Of a stretch of 25,934 bases of DNA, positions 1 to 8,048 are shown piece by piece. Below the pieces are notes generated by a model. The model was not told the DNA's origin. It did no database searches and worked only from the letters and a program-made list of their open reading frames with translations. Position 1 is the stretch's first letter, and the number at the start of each line of letters is the position of its first letter. Source of the stretch: Gammaproteobacteria bacterium (GTDB lineage Bacteria > Pseudomonadota > Gammaproteobacteria > Granulosicoccales > Granulosicoccaceae); contig JAHQVR010000033.1 in the NCBI GenBank assembly GCA_019634245.1, forward strand, positions 1-25,934, written 5' to 3'. A program made the position numbers and the translations under genes.

Positions 1-627
1 AAAGGTCAGACGATTACTCGCAAAGCCCGGTATAACAAATTCATCCAGCAGTAAATCAAGCGCTGAATCAACATCGTCGATAGACTCAGGAAAACTACGA
101 GAATGATCATGGAAATGGGATCGAATTTTAGCTGTTGTAACTGATTCGAAGGAACAATCCAACAACGTTTGCACCGTAGACACATAGCTCACGGTGTTGG
201 AAGACTCCAGCGGTTGATCCAGGCTGCCGAAAATATGCTTTAGCAACTGTTCGATCTCTTTCATTAAATCTTCCATGGAATACCCTACGCGGTACCACTC
301 CAACATCGAAAACTCGGTGTTATGTCGAGCCCCCACTTCACCATCACGAAACACTTTGGTGATTTGGTAGATAGACGTTTGATAAGCGGCCAGTAGCCGT
401 TTCATGGGGAATTCAGGGGAGGTATGCAGGTATCGAGTGTCGCCCATGACACACGCGGCCACGCTTTCAATATTTGGATCGGTGGTGGTAAACCGGGACA
501 AAGACGGTGTGATCACCTCAAGCACACCTTGTTCTTGCATATACTCCCGAACAAGCCGCACTATCGCAGCATTCTGAGTGAGTTGTTCAATCGTGGCGGT
601 GGGTTGCCAGCTGCCAAGTAAATCCAA
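1..627 (-). CDS. epmA: EF-P--(R)-beta-lysine ligase EpmA (GenX/PoxA), 5' part only
   Basis: The 209 codons in the window read as a paralogue of the class II lysyl-tRNA synthetase catalytic core. The start resembles the E. coli EpmA N-terminus (SWQPTATIEQL). It is followed by TSPEFPMKRLLA and by the class II motif 2 region VFRDGEVGARHNTEFSMLEWY. There is no anticodon-binding domain before the core, which separates EpmA from LysS. EpmA ligates (R)-beta-lysine to Lys34 of EF-P. The gene directly follows efp on the same strand, 8 bases after its stop, so the two are probably co-transcribed and functionally paired. No ATG lies near the expected start; an in-frame TAA sits just upstream and TTG at 627-625 is the best candidate, with only a weak upstream Shine-Dalgarno. 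The 3' end lies beyond base 1. Confidence 0.9.
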   Translation of the reverse strand, partial: MDLLGSWQPTATIEQLTQNAAIVRLVREYMQEQGVLEVITPSLSRFTTTDPNIESVAACVMGDTRYLHTSPEFPMKRLLAAYQTSIYQITKVFRDGEVGARHNTEFSMLEWYRVGYSMEDLMKEIEQLLKHIFGSLDQPLESSNTVSYVSTVQTLLDCSFESVTTAKIRSHFHDHSRSFPESIDDVDSALDLLLDEFVIPGFASNRLTF

Positions 628-635
628 CGGTGGCT

Positions 636-1202
636 CTACTTAACCCGCGATACATAGTCGCCGCTGCGAGTATCGATTTTAATAACCTCGCCTTCTTCGA
701 CAAACAATGGCACTTTCACCACTGCACCGGTATCCATATAGGCAGGCTTGGTACCGCCAGTTGCCGTGTCTCCTCGCACACCCGGATCGGTTTCTTTAAT
801 GGCCATTTCCACAAAATTCGGTGGCGTGACCGCAATGGGCTGACCGTTCCATAGCGTCACCTCGCAGATCGATTCCTCTTTTAACCAATAGTGCGCCTCA
901 CCAACTGCGGCTTTGTCCGCTGCCAGTTGTTCATAGGTGGACTGATCCATGAAATGCCAATGCTCTCCATCGGTATACAGATACTGCATTTCAGTATCCA
1001 TGACATCGGCAGCCTCCACACTGTCACCGCTTTTGAAGGTGCGCTCCACAACCCGTCCTGTGAGTAGGTTTCGAACCTTGGTGCGCGTGAACGCCTGGCC
1101 TTTGCCCGGTTTGACAAATTCATTTTCAACGATGCTGTGCGGGTCGCCGTCGAGCATGATTTTCAAGCCACCTTTGAACTCGTTGGTGCCGTAATTCGCC
1201 AT
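636..1202 (-). CDS. efp: Translation elongation factor P
   Basis: This 188-residue protein has the normal EF-P length and matches the family end to end. EF-P binds between the P and E sites and relieves ribosome stalling at polyproline stretches. The KOW-like N-terminal domain carries [11 protein letters not shown], with the modifiable lysine at residue 34. The middle contains [12 protein letters not shown] and [18 protein letters not shown], and the C-terminus ends [12 protein letters not shown], both diagnostic. Lys34 followed by Gly, with epmA immediately downstream, argues for beta-lysylation and not rhamnosylation (Arg32) or hypusination. The ATG at 1202 has a GGAAGG Shine-Dalgarno about 10 bases upstream. 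It diverges from the gene starting at 1331. Confidence 0.98.
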   Translation of the reverse strand: MANYGTNEFKGGLKIMLDGDPHSIVENEFVKPGKGQAFTRTKVRNLLTGRVVERTFKSGDSVEAADVMDTEMQYLYTDGEHWHFMDQSTYEQLAADKAAVGEAHYWLKEESICEVTLWNGQPIAVTPPNFVEMAIKETDPGVRGDTATGGTKPAYMDTGAVVKVPLFVEEGEVIKIDTRSGDYVSRVK

Positions 1203-1236
1203 GGTTTAGATCGCCTTCCAAGCAGTAAAACAACAG

Positions 1237-1242
1237 ATTATA
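1237..1242 (-). promoter_or_regulatory. efp: Probable -10 box of the efp promoter
   Basis: On the minus strand a perfect TATAAT lies about 35 bases upstream of the efp ATG, preceded by GCCGG. No good TTGACA-like -35 box is visible 16-18 bases further upstream, so strength is uncertain. Predicted transcription would start near 1230 and give a leader of under 30 bases that includes the GGAAGG ribosome-binding site. Confidence 0.45.
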
Positions 1243-1330
1243 CCGGCAAGCGGAAGTCAGGCGTTCACTCTGGGTGTTTTTTAAGCAATATCGAGCTAGC
1301 CGACTACACTCTAGGGGCGGAGAAACCACT

Positions 1331-2578
1331 GTGAATATCAAGCCAGCACAACTCGCCTGCCTCATACTCGCGCCCGATGATCATCATCGAGCTGAAGTTC
1401 TTGAGTGGGTGGAATATCGCCGACAGGTCACTCATGTTGAGCTTTGTGACAGTAGCATTGAGCTGCAACGTGAAATGGTGAAGCGCCAATACGACTTGGT
1501 CGCCATTATCACGTCCCAGCCCCAACCTATCGTGCCGTCTTGCCTGAACCATTACCCGGACGCCAAAATCCTGGTAATCACCACCGGCCGCAAAGTTCCC
1601 AGCATTGATAAATGGCTCGGCCAGGGCGTAGAAGAGGTTGTGAGTTTGACGCAGCCGGAAAACGCCCGTCGGGTGATGTATCGCCTGCTGGATGAACGTG
1701 TCATGGCCCATCGTTTAGCGCTATTGGAGTCGCAAATTGATGAACAATGGGGGCTTATCGATACGCTAATCGCCGAACGAAAAGATGCCGTTGCGCTTAT
1801 ACAGGATCGCAGACTACTTCAAGTAAACAATGCGTTCACCAATATGACCGGCCTAACGGCAGGTGCGGCCAAAGATTTATGGCTCGACTGGCTTGATGGC
1901 CCTTCGCGCTTAAGCCTTCAACGTGGACAGGGCCATGAATTGCGCAGCGAAATTGTCAAGGACGCCGCCTCGGGTAAATCCCGACGATTGGATCGACTGG
2001 CAGTACAGTACTGTGGTGCCGATGCCGAGCTAATCACGTTAGACACAATACTCGAACATGCCTTAAACGAGCGGAGAACAACACAAAAGCCTGAACCTAT
2101 AAAGAATCTACCGACCACAGCAACTGATTCGGTTACTGGGCTGCCAGCGCGAAGCACTTTAGTGAAAAGCGTGCAAAAACTGCTACAAAACAGCGATAGG
2201 AAAAGTCGCTATACCGCGATGCGTGTGCGTCTATTCGGTCAGAGGAGCACGAAGCTTGAAGGCATTGATCGTACGGTCCAGGATTTAACACTGTATCGAG
2301 CCGCCGATGTCCTGCAAAAGAGTTTCCCTGAAGACACCGTCTTAGGGCGAATCAACCAAAACGCCCTTTTGATTGTAAAGCCCACAGACAATTCAGACTC
2401 GCGCAGTATCGCTAAACGCGTGCGAAACTTACTCGGCTCACTCGGCGGTGTGCTCGAAGAACCAGACGATCTGAGAATTAATACGCTGAACGTGGCAGGC
2501 GCATCCTTGAGTGCGGATGAATTGGTTGCCAGGCTGGAGAAACGGCAGCCAGAGCCGGCTACCGCTGATAATGCATAA
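1331..2578 (+). CDS. Degenerate REC-PAS-GGDEF-like signalling protein
   Basis: A 415-residue soluble protein. Residues about 8-120 resemble a response-regulator receiver fold (LILAPDD at strand 1, YDLVAII at strand 3, AKILVITTG at strand 4), but no Asp sits at the phospho-acceptor position. Residues about 150-210 look PAS-like (ALIQDRRLLQVNNAFTNMTGL). From residue 266, DSVTGLPARSTL matches the opening of GGDEF domains (DxLTGLxNR). The catalytic half-site, however, reads GRINQNALL at 339-347 where GGDEF would be. There is no EAL domain. The layout recalls the N-terminal part of FimX-type proteins; that comparison is from memory. I infer a non-catalytic sensor or scaffold. The GTG at 1331 is preferred because GGGGCGGAG lies about 9 bases upstream; an upstream ATG at 1274 in the same frame has no such site. 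It ends 8 bases from the convergent neighbour. Confidence 0.6.
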   Translation: MNIKPAQLACLILAPDDHHRAEVLEWVEYRRQVTHVELCDSSIELQREMVKRQYDLVAIITSQPQPIVPSCLNHYPDAKILVITTGRKVPSIDKWLGQGVEEVVSLTQPENARRVMYRLLDERVMAHRLALLESQIDEQWGLIDTLIAERKDAVALIQDRRLLQVNNAFTNMTGLTAGAAKDLWLDWLDGPSRLSLQRGQGHELRSEIVKDAASGKSRRLDRLAVQYCGADAELITLDTILEHALNERRTTQKPEPIKNLPTTATDSVTGLPARSTLVKSVQKLLQNSDRKSRYTAMRVRLFGQRSTKLEGIDRTVQDLTLYRAADVLQKSFPEDTVLGRINQNALLIVKPTDNSDSRSIAKRVRNLLGSLGGVLEEPDDLRINTLNVAGASLSADELVARLEKRQPEPATADNA

Positions 2579-2586
2579 TCGATCGG

Positions 2587-4023
2587 CTAAGAAGCCACAC
2601 GAAAACCAAACAATCCTTCTGCAACAATAGCCTTAGCGGTGTCGTCCGGAACTTGTGATTCCCACTGACCCGGACCTGTCTCAAGCTGCCGCAATATATC
2701 CCGCGAATAGATATTCAGTAAAGCGGAATCGCTGCATTCTATGCCAAAAATAAACTGATTCTCCAGTAGGTGCTTGTAGAGATAGCGCAGATGTTCTGGC
2801 ACCGATATCGTGGTGAAGTCTTTTATTGCTCCGCCGTCTCCAAGTTCGGGGTACACAAACAAGCGAGTATTATCAGGAAATAGCTTTCCAAAGCCTTCGA
2901 GAATTCCACCTTCTACACCTTCATATCGTTCTTCATCAAAGATTTCTTTGATGTTTATCATCCCAAGCACGATACCTATCTGCAAACGTGTGTATTGCCG
3001 AAAATAGGCACGCAATGAAAAGTATCGAGTGTAACTAGATACCATCACGCTGTACCCCAGGGAATTTAACAAACTGACGCGGGAAATAATGTCCTGCTCG
3101 GGCACCATCGCATCCACACCATGTGCATCATTCAGGGATATTTCAGCAAGCACCAATGTGTTGTCATCGTGCACATCTTTAAGCTCTTTGAAGGATTTAA
3201 AACCCTGTTCAATCATATCGACATTAAGATTGGTAACGGGTCGGAACGAACCTCTTATTGTGAGTACGTTTTTCTTGTACAGCATTTCCGCTGGCACCGC
3301 GACCGAGCCGTCAGGCTTGAACATGACAGCGCGTGTTTTCTGGCTTCTGATCAGGTGCAGGTTGATTTCTCTGTTATCTATCTCTTCAAAATATGGCCCA
3401 GAAAACTCTACCGAGTCAATTTCAATTCTGTCTTCGGTGAGATTGTCAGTTAAAGATTCAATGATTTGTTTTGGAGTTTCAAAATAATAATAGGCACCGT
3501 AAATGATATTGACTCCTAGTACTCCCAAGGCTTCCTGTTGTCGTTCGGCAGTACCATCACGCATGCGCGCATGGATAAGTATTTCAGAAGGCTCGGCTCC
3601 TGGATACATCTGAATTCTCACACCACACCAGGCATGACATTCATTATCTCGGTTGTAGCTTTTCGCCGATACAGTGGCTGCATAGGAAAAGAAGCGAGAC
3701 GATTTGGGCCGGGTGCCACCCACACGATCGACCACTAGCTTAAATTCCTTTTCAAGCATGGCTACCACACGCGATTTACTCACATACCGACCGCCCTCCT
3801 GAAGGCCGTAAATGGCATCGGAGAACTGCATGTCGTAAGCGGAAATGGTTTTGGCAACCGTACCCGCTGCGGCACCTGCAAGAAAAAAATTCCTGGCGAC
3901 TTCTTGACCTGCACCTATCTCCGCGATCGTGCCGTACTTTTTCTCGTCCAGATTGATCCGTAGCGCTTTATCGCTGGTGGAGCGTTTGCTGACGTTGTGG
4001 GATTGTTCTTCAATCGAATTCAT
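2587..4023 (-). CDS. Conserved protein of uncharacterised family (about 478 aa)
   Basis: I recognise the opening block, LRINLDEKKYGTIAEIGAGQEVARNFF followed by AAAGTVAKTISAYDMQFSDAIYG (residues about 21-73), as typical of a widespread bacterial family with inconsistent database names and no established function. No Walker, zinc-finger, signal-peptide or membrane segment is visible, so it should be cytosolic. The region around residues 100-115 (GGTRPKSSRFFSYAATVSAKS) and a later acidic stretch are also well formed, suggesting an intact gene. The ATG at 4023 is chosen because the family normally begins shortly before the INLDEKKYGT block and GGAC lies a few bases upstream; an in-frame start 33 codons earlier is less likely. 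The next gene upstream on this strand, the methyltransferase, is 231 bases away. Confidence 0.8.
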   Translation of the reverse strand: MNSIEEQSHNVSKRSTSDKALRINLDEKKYGTIAEIGAGQEVARNFFLAGAAAGTVAKTISAYDMQFSDAIYGLQEGGRYVSKSRVVAMLEKEFKLVVDRVGGTRPKSSRFFSYAATVSAKSYNRDNECHAWCGVRIQMYPGAEPSEILIHARMRDGTAERQQEALGVLGVNIIYGAYYYFETPKQIIESLTDNLTEDRIEIDSVEFSGPYFEEIDNREINLHLIRSQKTRAVMFKPDGSVAVPAEMLYKKNVLTIRGSFRPVTNLNVDMIEQGFKSFKELKDVHDDNTLVLAEISLNDAHGVDAMVPEQDIISRVSLLNSLGYSVMVSSYTRYFSLRAYFRQYTRLQIGIVLGMINIKEIFDEERYEGVEGGILEGFGKLFPDNTRLFVYPELGDGGAIKDFTTISVPEHLRYLYKHLLENQFIFGIECSDSALLNIYSRDILRQLETGPGQWESQVPDDTAKAIVAEGLFGFRVAS

Positions 4024-4254
4024 CGGAGTCCGTTCAAGTGCTGAGATTAGGTAATAGATTACTACAGGAAGAAGCGTACATCCTGCACGCTCCAAAGGTC
4101 TTCGGTCTGAATTCCCCTTCAAAAAACCTGCCAGATTGGCGGTTGGGCGGACGATGCGCGGAAAGCATCCTTAAAGACCCCCTAAAGTAGGAGTATGTAT
4201 TATAAGAAACGCAACTAAGCCGGTGCTTACACAGAATTCGATGACCGCTTATCT

Positions 4255-5022
4255 TCACGCTTTCCGCAGCTGCCAGACCTGCTCATGGGGGTAGCGCTTA
4301 GCCCAGTCAGCCGGAATAGCTGCGCGTGTGCCTGACGCCCACTCGGGTGCAAAAATTTCCTGATAGCTTGTGACATCGAAACCGATTTCTTTGAATAGCG
4401 CCATCCATGCGGATATCGTTAAGTTAAAACAAACACCGCTGGGCTCAAATTCGACGCTCGTCCAATCAGCGCCCCACAAATCTCGATACGGGCGATGTAG
4501 CGTCAAATCACACGGTGAGCCATCAAGCGGTGAGCAGATCAAAGAAAGCGGATGGTTTCCAAGGAATACCAGCTCACCTCCCGGGCGTAATAATCGCCAA
4601 GCCTCCTGCAACCATTTTTCTGGCCGACACCAAATCGATGCTCCATATTCTGAAATAGCAAAATCAAATGAGTTATCGGACAATCCCGTGGATTCAGCGT
4701 CGCCTTCGATGAAGCTAATCTCGGTATCGTGTTCTGCTGCTAGTTGCCGCGCAGTTGATAGCTGTTCTTTGGAGATATCTATCGCTGTAACTTTTGCGCC
4801 TCGGCGAGTCATCCAAGCTGAGATATAGGCGGTACCACAACCAAGTTCTATAGCATCTCTATCAACCATATCGGTGGGGAGTAGCTTTAAGTCCTCGTCA
4901 GGATTTCCCCAATTACCCCATTCCGGAGTTTCCAGACTCCAAAGGCGTTTACCCGTGGCTACCCAGTTCGGTGCATCTGCATCCCAAAGATTGCGATTAA
5001 TCGACAGATGGTCGTTCGTCAT
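4255..5022 (-). CDS. Class I SAM-dependent methyltransferase
   Basis: A 255-residue soluble protein with the Rossmann-type methyltransferase order. Motif I, AIELGCGTAYIS, is at residues 57-68. The acidic end of strand 2 is VTAIDIS (78-84), followed by FIEGDAES with its Asp at the adenine site. The strand 4 region reads NSFDFAISEYGASIW, and WRLLRPGGELVFLGNH is the usual post-II motif. The extra C-terminal segment (YRDLWGADWTSVEFEPSGVCFN) probably forms the substrate lid. The substrate cannot be told from sequence; small-molecule methylation is most likely. The ATG at 5022 is fixed by a strong AAGGAG Shine-Dalgarno 6 bases upstream; an upstream in-frame start 11 codons earlier lacks one. Confidence 0.88.
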   Translation of the reverse strand: MTNDHLSINRNLWDADAPNWVATGKRLWSLETPEWGNWGNPDEDLKLLPTDMVDRDAIELGCGTAYISAWMTRRGAKVTAIDISKEQLSTARQLAAEHDTEISFIEGDAESTGLSDNSFDFAISEYGASIWCRPEKWLQEAWRLLRPGGELVFLGNHPLSLICSPLDGSPCDLTLHRPYRDLWGADWTSVEFEPSGVCFNLTISAWMALFKEIGFDVTSYQEIFAPEWASGTRAAIPADWAKRYPHEQVWQLRKA

Positions 5023-5307
5023 TATGTACTCCTTCGTACCGATATCACTTGCCACATACCCGCCATCATCAACAGGATTTCCCTTTTACCCACTCTCACT
5101 TTATCAACGATCTTCACCGGGTATTAGCAGTACAACACGACGCTTGTCACTTTGCGCAGTCATAACGTGTGAGCGTCGGCCAATGCCACCCAAGTCACTT
5201 ATACCACTGGCAATCTGACCAACAATTCACACCCTGGACTCATTCAAATTGTTAGGATCAGCCGATCAGTAAGCCAACATGAATGCCACCCGGATGGCAA
5301 GAAGCCA

Positions 5308-6024
5308 ATGACTACCAAAAACTCTTTATTCACAGCACTATTTTGCACAGCAGTAATTGTGGCAACTGGCTGTGATTCTGGTTCAGGCGGCAGCAGTGAT
5401 GACGATGTCGAACCCCAGAACACCGACCCATCCGGCGAAGCTCCAACCGATTCAGACGTACTTTTTAACGGTTTGGTATCCATGGATCTTGAAGGTTTCA
5501 CCACGGTCTGGGAAAGCGCATTTGATTCTGAACTTATAGATACTCAGCAAATACTCTACATTGGGGATAGAGGCTCCATGCGGTGTGGCTGGGCTAACTC
5601 GATATTCCCCTCGGATTTCGATGAACAATTTGTTATCGACAACTTGATCCAGAATACGATCAACTCTGGAGCAGACGCAGTTTCTATAAATGGTATCGAG
5701 ATAGACAGTGTTGAAGGCACCGAGTTTGTCTACACAATACCCTCCAATACCTTCACCGCAGCGGCAAAAGAATTTCTCTTTTATTTTAATGCAGCGGAAA
5801 TCAGCTTCGGCGAACCTCTACTGGTAGATGTTTTTTGTTTATCAGACATCGCTTTGTATTCTGAACTAGAACCTTCGATGGATTTAATACTCAACTCCTT
5901 AGAATTTGAGTACGAAACAGTGACTGAGAATGTATCTTCCGTACCGCGCCACAGCACAGATTCAATCGATAGCAGCTCGATGGGTAAGCTCCTACCAGGC
6001 GGCTTACTCCAGCACAACCCATAG
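5308..6024 (+). CDS. Putative lipoprotein, function unknown
   Basis: A 238-residue protein. The first 22 residues form a lipoprotein signal peptide: MTTKNS, a hydrophobic stretch, then the lipobox VATGC with Cys22 as the lipidation site. A Ser/Gly/Asp-rich acidic linker (about 23-50) follows, typical of the tether between the membrane anchor and a folded domain. The rest has no motif I recognise. Two Cys residues in the body (in MRCGWAN and VFCLSD) could form a disulfide in the periplasm. The residue after the lipidated Cys is Asp, which in the enterobacterial rule favours inner-membrane retention. That rule is not universal. An AAGAAG sequence sits just before the ATG. The gene stands alone. 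Confidence 0.7.
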   Translation: MTTKNSLFTALFCTAVIVATGCDSGSGGSSDDDVEPQNTDPSGEAPTDSDVLFNGLVSMDLEGFTTVWESAFDSELIDTQQILYIGDRGSMRCGWANSIFPSDFDEQFVIDNLIQNTINSGADAVSINGIEIDSVEGTEFVYTIPSNTFTAAAKEFLFYFNAAEISFGEPLLVDVFCLSDIALYSELEPSMDLILNSLEFEYETVTENVSSVPRHSTDSIDSSSMGKLLPGGLLQHNP

Positions 6025-6108
6025 TTTAACGACTCACCTTTTAACGCTAGTTCCCCTCCCGCACACAATCCCTGTGACATAGTGCGTTTTTTCCGGCCAT
6101 CACCCCAG

Positions 6109-6114
6109 TATAAT
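6109..6114 (+). promoter_or_regulatory. Possible -10 box upstream of the second lipoprotein gene
   Basis: A perfect TATAAT lies 62 bases before the TTG start of the downstream lipoprotein gene. The -35 region at the usual spacing is only a T-rich run (GTTTTT at 6086-6091), so this is a weak prediction based on one hexamer. Confidence 0.3.
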
Positions 6115-6176
6115 CTTGAAGCGCTAAATTCGGTACTCGTAAAACTCTCAAAAAACGACTAACGCTGGAGTCAGAA

Positions 6177-6728
6177 TTGAAAATCGGGCAAATTAAGATA
6201 GGTATTCTTCTACTAGTGTCGCTGTTTGTGATGTCTTGTAGTAGTAGTAACAAGGATGCCGACACCAGTGGTGGTGCCTCCTACATTGGAAACTGGATGA
6301 CCGAGTGTGCGCTAGCGAATATTGCCGGTATTCAAGACACCTATTTTATTTATGAAATTCGCTTAGCCACCGATGGCTGGCAATACGTTCAAAGTGGGTA
6401 CCTGGATGAAAACTGTACTTCTCAAACAGAAGGCAATGAAGAAACTGGCGGTTCCGCTCGAGGCACTTTAACTATGGCCGGCACCTTCAACGATTCGGGC
6501 AGCGTCACCACCTCTGATGGGTTGGAGGCGAACAATCTGAGTCTAAACATCGCGACGCTCACCAATACACTGGACGAATCTGAGTCCGAGTCTAGCCCAC
6601 TGCTCGGTGAGACCATTGACGTTCTAGTTTTTGTGAATGACGCAGACATACTTTATATAGACGGCGGTTTAATCATAGATGGTACAGCCGGAGCGCTTGC
6701 GTTAAACCATCCATTTACAAGGCAATAG
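6177..6728 (+). CDS. Putative small lipoprotein, function unknown
   Basis: A 183-residue protein starting at a TTG with CTGGAG 6 bases upstream. The signal peptide MKIGQIKIGILLLVSLFVMSC has a lipobox ending at Cys21, followed by a short Ser/Asn/Asp linker. The mature part opens YIGNWMTECALAN and continues with alternating strands (YEIRLATDGWQYVQSGYLDENCT). That pattern resembles small lipocalin-like or beta-barrel lipoproteins with an opening 'GxW' strand, but I cannot assign a family. Two Cys residues (in MTEC and DENCT) may form a disulfide. It follows the previous lipoprotein gene by 152 bases and has its own possible promoter. It converges on the ABM gene, with 28 bases between stops and no terminator hairpin visible. 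Confidence 0.65.
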   Translation: MKIGQIKIGILLLVSLFVMSCSSSNKDADTSGGASYIGNWMTECALANIAGIQDTYFIYEIRLATDGWQYVQSGYLDENCTSQTEGNEETGGSARGTLTMAGTFNDSGSVTTSDGLEANNLSLNIATLTNTLDESESESSPLLGETIDVLVFVNDADILYIDGGLIIDGTAGALALNHPFTRQ

Positions 6729-6756
6729 GGTTAACAACGCCTCTCGCAGTCGTCAT

Positions 6757-7122
6757 TCAGACGGGTGAATCACCCTGACTCACGGTACGCCCTGCGGGTC
6801 CAGAGTAAGCACGTTCCACTCGCGCGACACGAAGTTCGTAATGTGAATACCAACGCTCAATACCCATGTTCTGAGCGAACAGGTGTTGGGCGTTGTTTTT
6901 CCATTCGGCAATAGCAGCCTCATCAGTCCAATACGATATGGTGATCCCGAGCCCAGTGGCATCGCGGGTAGATTCAACGCCAATACAACCCGGTTGCTGC
7001 TTAGCGAGGTCAAACATCTTTTCTCCCATCGCCTCATACCCTTGATCATTATCACTCAATTGATTCGTGAACATCACGGCATAGTAAGGTGGTTCGGGAG
7101 ACTTCGAAAAGCGATTACTCAA
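6757..7122 (-). CDS. Antibiotic biosynthesis monooxygenase (ABM)-domain protein
   Basis: A 121-residue ferredoxin-like-fold protein. The order PPYYAVMFTNQLSDNDQGYEAMGEKM, QQPGCIGVESTRDATGLGITISYWTDEAAIAEWK, and HLFAQNMGIERWYSHYELRVARVERAY is the typical ABM repeat of a strand, two helices and SYW followed by AIAxW. Such proteins act as dimers on hydrophobic or quinone-like molecules, but many have no known substrate, and no catalytic claim can be made here. The only sensible start is TTG at 7122, preceded by AGGGATAG. It lies 108 bases downstream of the ABC ATPase gene on the same strand, with two hairpins between, so read-through from the transporter operon is possible but reduced. Confidence 0.8.
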   Translation of the reverse strand: MSNRFSKSPEPPYYAVMFTNQLSDNDQGYEAMGEKMFDLAKQQPGCIGVESTRDATGLGITISYWTDEAAIAEWKNNAQHLFAQNMGIERWYSHYELRVARVERAYSGPAGRTVSQGDSPV

Positions 7123-7186
7123 GATCTACTATCCCTGGGCTCATCAAGCCTGTTAAGGCGACACGGCAAGTGAATTGGTAACGATG

Positions 7187-7230
7187 CGCACCATCGACGG
7201 TGCGATAGTTCCTGAAGTGGAAGGCACTTC
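7187..7230 (-). other. Two tandem stem-loops after the ABC ATPase gene
   Basis: Immediately after the TAA of the ATPase gene, GAAGTG (7214-7219) pairs with CACTTC (7225-7230) around a 5-base loop. A second perfect 6-bp stem, CGCACC (7187-7192) with GGTGCG (7199-7204), follows. No T-run follows either stem in the minus direction, so they do not look like an intrinsic terminator. They may protect the 3' end of the transporter mRNA or reduce read-through into the ABM gene. Confidence 0.4.
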
Positions 7231-8034
7231 TTAGGTGGCCCCTTCCAGATCATATTCCGGCTGGGTCTTGGCACCTGTGATATAAGCCACAACGTCCTGC
7301 CCATCGGTCTCGTTCTTGTTGAGATTAGCCACGATGCGACCACGCCGAAACACGATGATGCGATCCACCAAATCCACCACCTGTCGCATATTGTGGCTGA
7401 CCAGTATCAGTGGCTCGCCTGCTTCTTTAAGAGTACGGATGATATTTTCCACTTGCGCCGTTTCTTGCACCCCGAGCGCTGCAGTAGGTTCATCCATGAT
7501 CGTGAGTTTCGAGTGAAAGCTTGCGGTCCGGGCAATCGCCACGCATTGCCGCTGACCACCGGACATGTTCTGGATGGTGTTGCGAATATTTGGGATCTTT
7601 ACGCCAGTCTTTTCCAACGCGTCCAGCGTGTCTTGCCGCATTCCTTTGTAGTCGAGAAACCGGAAAGGCCCGAGCCAGTCAAAAAACGTTTTTTCTCGCC
7701 CCAAAAATAGATTGTCGGGAACATCCAGATGATCTGCTAGAGCCAAAGTCTGGAACACCGCTTCGATTCCGGCCTTGCGTGCTTGTATTGGCCCATCGAA
7801 ATGGACCTGTTCACCGTCGAAAATGATTTCGCCTCGTGTCGGCTGCTCTACCCCAGTGATTTGCCGTACAAAGGTGGATTTCCCTGCCCCGTTGTCGCCC
7901 ATGATCGCCACATGTTCACCCTTCCTCAACACAAAGTCCGCACCCTCTAACGCATGGACACCGCCGTAGTGTTTAGTCAGGTCGCGAGTTTCTAGGATAA
8001 TGTCGCCTTTATCACTCAGTTCGTCACCACTCAT
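7231..8034 (-). CDS. Sugar/polyol ABC transporter ATP-binding protein (single ABC domain)
   Basis: A 267-residue ATPase that powers import with the adjacent permease. The Walker A GDNGAGKST is at 46-54, the Q-loop is near QTLALAD (about 95-101), the signature MSGGQRQ begins at residue 157, Walker B with LTIMDEP is at 177-183, and the H-loop is VSHNMRQ. It carries one nucleotide-binding domain, unlike the double-domain RbsA/XylG/MglA type, which places it with FrcA-like ATPases that work as homodimers. The ATG at 8034 has an excellent GGAGGAG ribosome-binding site that lies against the stop codon of the permease gene, only 14 bases upstream, so translation of the two is probably coupled. The start 16 codons further upstream has no such support. 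Confidence 0.93.
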   Translation of the reverse strand: MSGDELSDKGDIILETRDLTKHYGGVHALEGADFVLRKGEHVAIMGDNGAGKSTFVRQITGVEQPTRGEIIFDGEQVHFDGPIQARKAGIEAVFQTLALADHLDVPDNLFLGREKTFFDWLGPFRFLDYKGMRQDTLDALEKTGVKIPNIRNTIQNMSGGQRQCVAIARTASFHSKLTIMDEPTAALGVQETAQVENIIRTLKEAGEPLILVSHNMRQVVDLVDRIIVFRRGRIVANLNKNETDGQDVVAYITGAKTQPEYDLEGAT

Positions 8035-8048
8035 GGTGTTCTCCTCCC

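Noticed and set aside
1276..1283. T-run (gtttttta) in the efp divergent region as an intrinsic terminator
   Set aside because: The bases before it form no stem longer than three pairs and no gene ends there on the plus strand.
1274..1330. Upstream ATG extension of the REC-PAS-GGDEF-like protein
   Set aside because: The 19 extra residues (MFFKQYRASRLHSRGGETT) do not add to the fold, and a good Shine-Dalgarno stands before the GTG at 1331, not before 1274.
881..1365. Several long frames on both strands across efp and its upstream region
   Set aside because: They are alternative frames of the strongly conserved efp gene and have no protein features of their own.
2579..2586. Terminator between the convergent genes ending at 2578 and 2587
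   Set aside because: Only 8 bases separate the stops and no GC stem with a T-run is visible on either side.
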